Origin: CAYLLT01 sp964591605
GTDB taxonomy: Bacteria > Planctomycetota > Phycisphaerae > UBA1845 > PWPN01
NCBI GenBank assembly: GCA_964591605.1
Contig: CAZQEN010000154.1
Coordinates: forward strand, 1 to 16,867
Direction of reading: 5' to 3'
DNA length: 16,867 nucleotides
Positions 1 to 6,031 of the stretch are shown piece after piece. Numbering within the stretch: the stretch's first letter is position 1; each line of letters begins with the position of its first letter. The position numbers were made by a program, and so were the translations under genes. Below the pieces are notes generated by a model. The model did no database searches. It had not been told where the DNA came from and saw nothing but the letters and a program-made list of their open reading frames with translations.

Positions 1-1
1 C

Positions 2-1810
2 GGCCCGCTGCGGGCGCTGGGGCGCAGCCGCGACCTGCTGGCCGCGCTGGTGGGCGTGCGGCCGGGCCAGGAGACGGATCGGGCGCGGGCCACGTCCGTT
101 TTCTGCGGCGCGGCGGGGATTCTGTGCGTGATTCAGCTCGCGCTGTCGGGGCCGTATCTGCGTCTGCACGCATACTTCCTGGAGCATTTCTTCTGGACGC
201 CGCTGACGCTCGTGCTGTTGAACGCGATCGGGCTGGGGCTGCTTCTGGGCGCGGCGTGGTGCGTGCAGGGGCTCATCGTGGTGATGCTGGCGAGTGGGCG
301 GGGCTGGGGCCGGCCGTCGCCGGAGCCGCACTGGAGCCCGGCCGGCCAGGCGATCGTGGGATGTGCCCTGGCATGGGCGACGGCCTCGGCGTGGCTCGAT
401 CGGGGGATGTCCGGACACCAGTTGTACCTGATCGGGGCGTTGCCGCTGTTCGTGATGTCGGTGGTTTGCGTGGGCGTGCGCCGGGCCCCGCTGGCCGCTG
501 CGACTCAGCCGGCGGACCTGAGCGAGGCCCCGGATCTGGCGGGCGCTGACGTGTGGGTCTGCGTGGGGTCGCTGCTGACCTGGGCCATGGGGGCGGTGTT
601 CGTCATGGGGGGCCTGGCCGGGAGCGGGCCGGCGGGATCGAGCGGCTGGTATCGTTCCTGTTCATGGCTGTTGCTGGGGATCGGAGTCGGGGGGCTGGGC
701 CGGTGGCGCGGAGCGCTGCGGCCGGCGGCGCCGCTCAGCGACGCGGGCCTGTGGATGTGGGTGTGCGGGCTGGCGTGCGCGGGGGCGCTGCGGATTCAGC
801 CGTGGGGCTCCTGGAACTGGTTCGGACTTCTTGTGGCAGGCTGGATGCTCGGATACGTGCTTCACTGGCTCGAGCAGGCCTCATTGGCGCGGCTCGGGCG
901 CGAGCGGCTGGTCTGCGCCCAGTTGACGACCACGGTCTCGGCGGGGGCGGCGGCGGGGCTGGCCGTCGCCCACTGGTGGGCGCTGCCGCTGCTGGGGTCG
1001 GCGGGGCTGCTGATCCTGGGCGTGCTGACCCTGCTGGGCACGGCGGGCATCCTGCAGATCTATACACAGGACCGACCCAGCCATGTGCGGCATGCCCGCC
1101 TGGCCCTGGTTTTCGCCACGCTCGGGGGGGCGATTCTGATCTTCCCGGGAGAGGTGCGTCAGGCGCTGCAGCGCGAGCGGACCGCGGCGCAGGAGGCGCC
1201 GGCGGCCGCAATGGATGCCTGGCTGGCCGAGTCGCTGGCCCGCGCCCGCAGCGTGTGCTGGCTCGGCCCGGCGCGTCCCGAAGAATTGCGCCGGCGGGCG
1301 GACGGGCGGGTGGTCTTTCTGCCCACCACGGGCGGCGGCGAGGGGTTGCGCAGCCCGGCGGCCATGAATGTGCTCACTTCGCGACGCCGATTCGACCTGC
1401 TCTACCAGTGCTGGCCGCAGGCGGGCGAGCGTTTTCCGCAGTATTCGCTGGAGTGGTTCACCCGGCTCGTTGACGCGGTGGGATCCGACGGGCGGCTCGT
1501 GGTCGACGTGCCGAGGGCCGGCCTGTCCGCCGCGGCGCTGGACGTGATCGCGTTCACGTTCCTGCAGGCGTGCGGCGGACGTGCGGCGGCCGCCCACCTG
1601 AGCGGGCCGGGGGGTGACTGGCTGCGCCTGACGAGCCCCGCCGACCTGCCGCACTCCACGAGCGGGCACTCCCTGCCTCAGTGGACGACGCTGGATGCGG
1701 ATGCCGGACAGGCGCGCGCGGTCCACTCGCTGACCCGCGACCAGTTGACGCTTCGCCTGGACGCGGGCGGTTCATCGCCGAGGACGGCGAACCTCACCGA
1801 TCGCCACTGA
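2..1810 (+). CDS. Polytopic membrane protein with spermidine-synthase-like C-terminal domain (5' partial)
   Basis: The reading frame is open to the left edge, so the true start is probably outside the window; an internal GTG at 50 is possible but has no clear ribosome site. The first two thirds (about 95-1150) encode roughly ten hydrophobic segments separated by short loops. The last third is soluble. It contains FDLLYQ (1391-1408) and then a helix-strand pattern with DGRLVVDVP, which resembles the C-terminal half of the Rossmann methyltransferase fold in spermidine-synthase-like proteins. The glycine-rich substrate-binding motifs of an active aminopropyltransferase are not evident, so catalysis is doubtful. 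Membrane proteins with such a domain occur in many bacteria, mostly without known function. The gene is co-directional with the pilus genes but 245 bases upstream of the pilin, and no functional link is shown. The membrane call is sure; the family call is tentative. Confidence 0.6.
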   Translation, partial: GPLRALGRSRDLLAALVGVRPGQETDRARATSVFCGAAGILCVIQLALSGPYLRLHAYFLEHFFWTPLTLVLLNAIGLGLLLGAAWCVQGLIVVMLASGRGWGRPSPEPHWSPAGQAIVGCALAWATASAWLDRGMSGHQLYLIGALPLFVMSVVCVGVRRAPLAAATQPADLSEAPDLAGADVWVCVGSLLTWAMGAVFVMGGLAGSGPAGSSGWYRSCSWLLLGIGVGGLGRWRGALRPAAPLSDAGLWMWVCGLACAGALRIQPWGSWNWFGLLVAGWMLGYVLHWLEQASLARLGRERLVCAQLTTTVSAGAAAGLAVAHWWALPLLGSAGLLILGVLTLLGTAGILQIYTQDRPSHVRHARLALVFATLGGAILIFPGEVRQALQRERTAAQEAPAAAMDAWLAESLARARSVCWLGPARPEELRRRADGRVVFLPTTGGGEGLRSPAAMNVLTSRRRFDLLYQCWPQAGERFPQYSLEWFTRLVDAVGSDGRLVVDVPRAGLSAAALDVIAFTFLQACGGRAAAAHLSGPGGDWLRLTSPADLPHSTSGHSLPQWTTLDADAGQARAVHSLTRDQLTLRLDAGGSSPRTANLTDRH

Positions 1811-2055
1811 GCATTTCGAGGAATACCTCCATCCAACAGACATGAAGGAGAGGAGTCGGGCTGCCCGGGGGACCACTCCGGCGGCTCATTATCGGCCGTT
1901 GCGCTCGTTTTGCGCCGATCGGAGAACCCCGCGCCGGGATCGCCGGCCGGGCCATCAAGTGAGGTTTCATTCTGTCCGATAGGCTCGGATAGTCGTTCAT
2001 CTCGGGCTGCGGCGCCTGCGTGAGGGGCCGCATTATGTACCTGAAGGGGGCAGCC
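1811..2055 (+). other. Leader region upstream of the pilin gene
   Basis: This 245-base gap is the longest non-coding stretch before the pilus genes and is where a pilin promoter would be expected. I see a short imperfect hairpin at 1852-1879 (outer arms GGAGT/ACTCC, inner arms CGGGC/GCCCG). I do not see a convincing sigma-70 or sigma-54 promoter or a recognisable riboswitch core. A 46-codon frame from ATG 1842 has no ribosome site at a useful distance and no recognisable protein features. Confidence 0.4.
2044..2050 (+). promoter_or_regulatory. Ribosome binding site of the pilin gene
   Basis: AAGGGGG lies 5 bases before ATG 2056. It decides the start: the upstream in-frame GTG 2020 and ATG 2035 would give an unusually long prepilin leader and lack such a site. 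Confidence 0.7.
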
Positions 2056-2484
2056 ATGCGGGCGCAGAAGGCGTTTACCCTGGTCGAAGTTCTCATTGTG
2101 GTGATCATCCTGGGCATTCTGGCGGCGATCGTCGTTCCGCAGTTCTCCGACGCCAGCAGCGACGCCAAGCTGAGTGCCCTCAAGACGAATCTGCAGACGA
2201 TCCGGGGGCAGATCCAGCTCTACAAGATTCAGCACAACGACGTTTACCCGGCGCTGGCGACCTTCGCGAACCAGATGACGCTGGCGAGCAAGGAAGACGG
2301 CACGACGGCGGCGCTGGGGACGGCCGGATTCGACCTGGGCCCGTATCTGCAGTCGGTTCCGGTCAATCCCTATACGGGCACCAACACGATCGGCAACGGA
2401 GCCGCGGGCACCAGTGCATGGTACTACGATGAGGCGACCGGGACGTTCCGCGCGAACGACGCCGCGGCGCACATCGGTTACTGA
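2056..2484 (+). CDS. GspG/PilA-type prepilin (major pilin or pseudopilin)
   Basis: This 142-residue protein is a class III signal-peptide prepilin, the subunit polymerised into the pilus or pseudopilus. The leader MRAQKA is followed by FTLVEVLIVVIILGILAAI, the canonical N-terminal hydrophobic helix, with Phe7 at +1 and Glu11 at +5 after prepilin-peptidase cleavage. The -1 residue is alanine rather than the usual glycine. The body follows the GspG plan: a helical spine to about residue 60, then NDVYPAL, GPYLQSVPVNPYTGT (95-109) and AWYYDEATGTF (121-131), as in the short C-terminal sheet and loop of GspG-like pseudopilins. The start rests on the ribosome site at 2044-2050. It is the first gene of the pilus cluster and the only pilin in the window, so it may be the major subunit. 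Minor pilins are not seen. Confidence 0.93.
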   Translation: MRAQKAFTLVEVLIVVIILGILAAIVVPQFSDASSDAKLSALKTNLQTIRGQIQLYKIQHNDVYPALATFANQMTLASKEDGTTAALGTAGFDLGPYLQSVPVNPYTGTNTIGNGAAGTSAWYYDEATGTFRANDAAAHIGY

Positions 2485-2492
2485 CCGGCTCG

Positions 2493-2510
2493 GGGCGGCG
2501 CGGGCCGCCC
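2493..2510 (+). terminator. Possible attenuating or processing hairpin after the pilin gene
   Basis: GGGCGGC (2493-2499) and GCCGCCC (2504-2510) form a perfect 7-bp stem with a 4-base loop, starting 8 bases after the pilin stop. It is followed by TCTACA rather than a U-run, so it is not a textbook Rho-independent terminator. It could stabilise the pilin message or partly stop transcription, giving more pilin than downstream assembly proteins. In this GC-rich DNA chance is a real alternative. Confidence 0.3.
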
Positions 2511-2594
2511 TCTACAGTGCATGATCCGGGCTCGTCAGACCGTCCAGGGGGGGCGGCCTGCCGGGCCCATTTTGTTTCTGGAAGGAGACCTTCG

Positions 2595-2903
2595 ATGCAG
2601 GAGACTCTCAATACACGGTGGCTGCGCTGGTGTCTGACCGGGATCGTCGCGCTGCTGGCGGTGATTGCGGTTGAGCTGGCGGTTCTTATCGGGCCACTCG
2701 AGCCGCGGGCAATGGCGCAGATTCCCGACAGCGGCATGCAGCGCAAGCAGATGCTCGGCGCGCAGGACCGGGGGAACGTGCTGCTGGAGTCCATCCTTCA
2801 ACATCTTCGGACCCAGACACTGAAGGTGAAGGTAGTTGGTACCGATAAAGAGTCCAGGACAGAGGGCGCCACCGCGCCTGCGCCGCGCGTGATCCGAAAA
2901 TAG
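2595..2903 (+). CDS. Small single-TM protein in the pilus cluster, unknown function
   Basis: This 102-residue protein is not one I recognise. The start is well supported by GAAGGAGA (2581-2588), 6 bases before the ATG. Residues 1-12 are basic and tryptophan-bearing, 13-33 form one strong hydrophobic segment, and AMA at 39-41 could be a signal-peptidase site, so the product is either an inner-membrane anchor or a secreted peptide of about 61 residues. The remainder is polar: a predicted helix around 58-72 (NVLLESILQHLR), a strand-like TLKVKVVG (75-82), and a charged, proline-containing tail. It lies between the pilin and pilM in the same direction, which suggests a part in pilus assembly. It is too short, and lacks the type III leader, to be a pilin. 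Confidence 0.75.
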   Translation: MQETLNTRWLRWCLTGIVALLAVIAVELAVLIGPLEPRAMAQIPDSGMQRKQMLGAQDRGNVLLESILQHLRTQTLKVKVVGTDKESRTEGATAPAPRVIRK

Positions 2904-2951
2904 TGCTCCTGGCGGCTGGTGTTCTCTGGAACTCTGAGGTGCCAAGCGTCC

Positions 2952-4085
2952 ATGTCTGCCTCGTTCTGGGTCAGTCGGCGGGTCGATCCTATCGGCCTGG
3001 ACCTCGGTGCGCGGTGCATCCGCATGATGCAGACCGCCCGTCACCGCGGGCAGGTCTCGATCATCGCGTGCGGGCAGCGCCTGCTGCCCCCGGGCCCGCA
3101 TTCCCCCGCCGAGTATGAGCGTACCGCCGTCGAGGCGGTCCGGGAGCTGCTCTCCGAGGGCGGTTTTCTCGGACATGACGTCATCACGCACATGGGATGG
3201 GATGCCCTGCAGGTCCGCAACCTGCGCGTGCCGGTCATGCCTGAGAGCGAGATGGCGGAGGTGGTGCGGTTCGAGGCGGGCGAGCGCTTCGGGCTCGACC
3301 CGGCCGAGGCGGAGCTCCGCTTCCTGGTGGCCGGAGACGTGCGCCAGGGCACCGAGATGCGCCAGGAGCTGATCGTCCTGGGCGCCGCCAGCGCGGACAT
3401 CGGCCGGCATACCTCGCTGCTGGGGCGGATGGGCCTGCGGCCGGTGGCGATCGACGCGGGACCCTGTGCGGTGTTCCGCGGATTCGAGCGGTTCCTGCGG
3501 CGCGAGCAGGACCGCAACTCGGTCAACGCCTTCGTGGACGTCGGATACGCAGCGACGCGGCTCATCGTCTCGCGCGGACCGGAGATCATCTTCTTCAAAT
3601 CGATTCCGGTCGGGGGCAGTCGATTGGATGAACTCACCTCCGAGCAGCTCGACCTGAGCCTCGCCGAGGCGTCGCAACTGCGGCTCCGGCTGCATCGCCA
3701 GCAGATGATGCAGGCGCTGGGCATCGAGGGGGAGGGCGAGGAGAAGGTGGGCGAGAACACGCGGCAGGCGCTCGCCGACGCCCTGCGGCCGGCGATCGAG
3801 CAGCTCAGCAAGGAGATCGCGCTGTGCCTGCGGTACTGCTCGGTGACGTTCCGCGGCATCCGCTGCGACGAGGTCACCGCGGTGGGGGGTGAGGCTCACG
3901 GGCAGGATCTGCTGCGGATGCTCTCGGACCAGGTGAACGTGCCGTTCCGGGTGGGGCGTCCGATGCGGAACATGGCCAGCGAAACGGAGAGCGGCGGCAT
4001 GGACCGGCGCAGCGGCCAGCCGGAGTGGGCAACGGTCCTGGGTCTGGCGCTCAAGCCGGTCCAGACGGCGGAGGCGGCGGCATGA
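2952..4085 (+). CDS. pilM: PilM, actin-like cytoplasmic assembly ATPase-fold protein
   Basis: PilM is the cytoplasmic actin-fold protein that binds the N-terminal tail of PilN and links the pilus inner-membrane complex to the motors. The 377-residue product, near the usual size of about 350, shows the family landmarks: PIGLDLGARCIRM (13-25, first nucleotide-phosphate loop), AFVDVGYAATRLIVSRG (193-209, second loop), the IPVGGSRLDELTSEQL segment (218-233) and VTAVGGEAHG (308-317, adenosine-side motif). ATG 2952 is preferred because it puts the first phosphate loop about 14 residues in, as in other PilM proteins; GTG 2919 is possible and the ribosome site for either is weak (GAGG at 2935). The stop overlaps the pilN start in ATGA (4082-4085), implying translational coupling. 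Confidence 0.92.
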   Translation: MSASFWVSRRVDPIGLDLGARCIRMMQTARHRGQVSIIACGQRLLPPGPHSPAEYERTAVEAVRELLSEGGFLGHDVITHMGWDALQVRNLRVPVMPESEMAEVVRFEAGERFGLDPAEAELRFLVAGDVRQGTEMRQELIVLGAASADIGRHTSLLGRMGLRPVAIDAGPCAVFRGFERFLRREQDRNSVNAFVDVGYAATRLIVSRGPEIIFFKSIPVGGSRLDELTSEQLDLSLAEASQLRLRLHRQQMMQALGIEGEGEEKVGENTRQALADALRPAIEQLSKEIALCLRYCSVTFRGIRCDEVTAVGGEAHGQDLLRMLSDQVNVPFRVGRPMRNMASETESGGMDRRSGQPEWATVLGLALKPVQTAEAAA

Positions 4086-4777
4086 AGGAACTCGACTTTC
4101 TCCCGCAGTCGTTCCACGAGGCGATCCGGCGGCGCCGGCGAACGCGCCGCAACCTGGTCTACTCGCTGGCAGTGGTGACCGCGCTGGCGGTGCTGAACGG
4201 GCTGATGCGTTCGGAGATCCGCACGGCGGAGGCGGCTCTCTCGACGTTCCGCGAAGGCTCGGGCCTGCGCGGGACGCAGCGGGCGCGGCTGGTCGCCCTC
4301 AAGCAGGTGCGGGCCAGCCTGCGGACCCGAGCGGAACTGCTGAGCCGGCTGGACGACGACGCGCCGGTCGACGCGGTGATTGCCGAGATTCGGAGGCAGA
4401 TGAACCCCGGCATGGCGCTGCGCAGCATCTCGATCCGGTCGGGCGGCGGGGAAACGGTCCAGCCACCGGGCGTCGCGGCGGCGGTTCCACCGCTGGTCAC
4501 AGGCTCCCCGCCGGTGAACGGCGGCATGGAGGGCGTGCTCCAGGGGGTGGCTCCGAGCGATGTGGATGTGGGCACGTTTTTCGGGAGGCTCTCGAGTTCG
4601 CCGCTGCTCGAGGAGGTGCGGCTGAGTTATTCGCGCGAGGCGCAGCAGTCGGGACGGTCGATGCGGGAGTTCGAGCTCAAATTCAGGATCCGCCGGGTCG
4701 CGCTGGCGCCGGCGGATGCTTCAGAGACCGGGCCCGCACCCTCGAAGACGGCCAGGTCGGAGGCAGGCGGCGGATGA
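4082..4777 (+). CDS. pilN: PilN-like inner-membrane assembly protein
   Basis: This 231-residue bitopic protein has the PilN layout: a short cytoplasmic tail beginning MKELDFLPQSF, the equivalent of the conserved N-terminal motif bound by PilM, a basic stretch (16-23), one membrane segment (about 24-41), a periplasmic helical region (43-95), and a C-terminal part that should form the ferredoxin-like fold. The segment at about 140-175 is rich in proline, glycine and valine and looks like a linker inside the periplasmic part; it is longer than usual for PilN. It begins in the pilM stop (ATGA) and its own stop overlaps the pilO start (ATGA, 4774-4777). Sequence similarity in this family is low, so the call leans on position and topology. 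Confidence 0.85.
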   Translation: MKELDFLPQSFHEAIRRRRRTRRNLVYSLAVVTALAVLNGLMRSEIRTAEAALSTFREGSGLRGTQRARLVALKQVRASLRTRAELLSRLDDDAPVDAVIAEIRRQMNPGMALRSISIRSGGGETVQPPGVAAAVPPLVTGSPPVNGGMEGVLQGVAPSDVDVGTFFGRLSSSPLLEEVRLSYSREAQQSGRSMREFELKFRIRRVALAPADASETGPAPSKTARSEAGGG

Positions 4778-5307
4778 GATCCGTCAGGCGACATGATGCC
4801 GTGTGGGCGGCGGGGCTCGTCGCAGGATTGGCCGCGTTCTTTTTCCTGGTGGCCGGGCCCCAGTTCGGAAAGGCCCGCGGGCTCCGGGAATCGCTCCGGG
4901 AGGAGCGCCGGCGGGTCGACGAGGGCCGCTCGGATCTGGAGGAAGTCCCGCGTCTGCAGGCGGAAGTCAATCAGCTTCGCCGGCAGGTGGGGCAGTTCGA
5001 TCAGCAGGTTCCGCCCCGCGACCACCTGGGTGACTACCTGGAGCGGCTGGCCGGGGCGGCCGAGCGGCACGGCCTGCGGCCCGATGCGATCGAGCCGGGT
5101 GCGGCGGTGCGTGTGAACGAGCTGTTCGCCATACCGATCGTGCTGCGGGTGCACGGCCCGTTCAAGGAAGTCTACGGGCTGCTGCAGGACATCGAGCGGC
5201 TGCCGCGGCTCACGCGGGTCGAGCGATTCGACGCGAAGGTGGCCGCGGATCGGCCAGGTGAGGTGCAGAGCGAGATGCAACTCAGGGTGTTTTACCGCAG
5301 CTCCTGA
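4774..5307 (+). CDS. pilO: PilO-like inner-membrane assembly protein
   Basis: This 177-residue bitopic protein is the PilN partner. A short cytoplasmic N-terminus leads into one membrane segment (about 9-28), a highly charged coiled-coil (34-80, many Arg/Glu/Leu), and a C-terminal ferredoxin-like domain. In that domain, FAIPIVLRVHGPFKEVYGLL (117-136) and DIERLPRLTRVERF (138-151) match the typical PilO pattern of a strand, a helix and LPR followed by a strand. PilN and PilO form heterodimers that hold the periplasmic ring below the secretin. It is coupled to pilN by ATGA. The gap to the next gene (144 bases) is unusual in this tight cluster and is filled by a palindromic repeat. Confidence 0.88.
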   Translation: MRSVRRHDAVWAAGLVAGLAAFFFLVAGPQFGKARGLRESLREERRRVDEGRSDLEEVPRLQAEVNQLRRQVGQFDQQVPPRDHLGDYLERLAGAAERHGLRPDAIEPGAAVRVNELFAIPIVLRVHGPFKEVYGLLQDIERLPRLTRVERFDAKVAADRPGEVQSEMQLRVFYRSS

Positions 5308-5325
5308 GAGCGGGCTGCGTGGTGA

Positions 5326-5401
5326 CCCTTGACACGCCGCCGCGGCTTCGCCGCGATCGCGGTGCGACGGGCCGGCGGCAAGCGGCCGCGGCGTGTCAGG
5401 G
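5326..5401 (+). repeat. 76-bp palindromic repeat, intergenic copy (copy A)
   Basis: The outer arms CCCTTGACACGCCGC (5326-5340) and GCGGCGTGTCAGGGG (5388-5402) are complementary over 15 pairs with one G-T pair. Inside lies a second perfect hairpin, CGCGGC-TTC-GCCGCG (5341-5355). A related element lies at 11870-11944 in the same orientation: AGCGGCCGCGGCGTGT (5381-5396) matches 15 of 16 bases there, and GATCGC (5355-5360) and the CCCT/AGGG ends also match. The length and nested palindromes fit a REP/MITE-like dispersed element. As RNA it could also form a stable structure between pilO and the PilP-like gene. Confidence 0.72.
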
Positions 5402-5451
5402 GCTGACGGCATTCAGCGGTCTGCGAGACGCTGAGCATCGAGAGCAGGGTC

Positions 5452-6012
5452 ATGAGGATCGCCAAGCCGCCGCTGCGAGTTCTGCTTGCGGCCCACCTCA
5501 GGGCGGATCCGCGAAAGAGCGCGGTTCTGGTCGTCCTGACGCTGGTGCTGGCGGTTCTCTACGTGCGCTGGCTGTGGCCGGGGGCCGGGCCGGAGCAGAT
5601 CGAGGCGGCGGGCATTCCGGCGGCGTCGCCGACCGGTGGTCAGAGCCCCTCGCGTGCCGGACCGGGCGCCGCGGGGCCCACGCCGCCGCGGATGTTGATT
5701 TCGACCCCGCTGGTGCGCGAGCTCACGGGCGACCCGTTTGCCCTGGATCTGCAGCGGTATCCGGCGGGACGGGAAGAGCCGGCTGACCGCAGCCAGCCGC
5801 CCGCGCCGGTGATGTTTGAAGATCCGGTGGAGGCGGCGGCCCGGACGTTGACGCTCCAGAGCACGATGTGCGGACCGGCGCCGCTGGCGTGCATCAACGG
5901 AGAGTTCATCAAGCCCGGCCAACGCGTGAACGGATTCGTGCTCGAACGCGTTGAGCCGACGCGCGTGGTTCTGGAGCGGGACGGTGTGAAGGTGGAGTTG
6001 TACTTGAAGTAG
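5452..6012 (+). CDS. PilP/GspB-like periplasmic linker protein
   Basis: This 186-residue protein has a basic N-terminus, one membrane segment (about 23-41), a long proline/alanine-rich linker (42-125) and a compact C-terminal domain (131-186): LTLQSTMCGPAPLACINGEF, then GQRVNGFVLERVEPTRVVLE and VELYLK. That pattern (a strand, an alanine-Ile-Asn-Gly turn, a glycine before V-x-G and a closing strand) is typical of the small beta domain of GspB C-termini and the related PilP/GspC homology region, which contacts the secretin N-domains. PilP is usually a lipoprotein; this one has a membrane anchor and no lipobox, closer to GspB/GspC. Its place between pilO and the secretin is the pilP position. 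Start ATG 5452 has only a weak upstream purine run. Confidence 0.78.
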   Translation: MRIAKPPLRVLLAAHLRADPRKSAVLVVLTLVLAVLYVRWLWPGAGPEQIEAAGIPAASPTGGQSPSRAGPGAAGPTPPRMLISTPLVRELTGDPFALDLQRYPAGREEPADRSQPPAPVMFEDPVEAAARTLTLQSTMCGPAPLACINGEFIKPGQRVNGFVLERVEPTRVVLERDGVKVELYLK

Positions 6013-6031
6013 GCTCCTGAGGAGTGCGGCT

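Noticed and set aside
735..1726. Long open frames on the - strand opposite the first gene
   Set aside because: GC-rich codon use leaves antisense frames open; the products are Arg/Pro/Ala-rich without recognisable domains, while the + strand codes for a membrane protein.
1899..1913. Sigma-54-like promoter upstream of the pilin
   Set aside because: A TTGC box is present, but the invariant GG of the -24 element is not at the right distance.
1842..1982. 46-codon frame upstream of the pilin
   Set aside because: The nearest purine run is too far upstream, and the product is Arg-rich without recognisable features.
1811..2055. Cyclic-di-GMP riboswitch upstream of the pilin
   Set aside because: Pilin leaders sometimes carry one, but I could not find the conserved core elements here.
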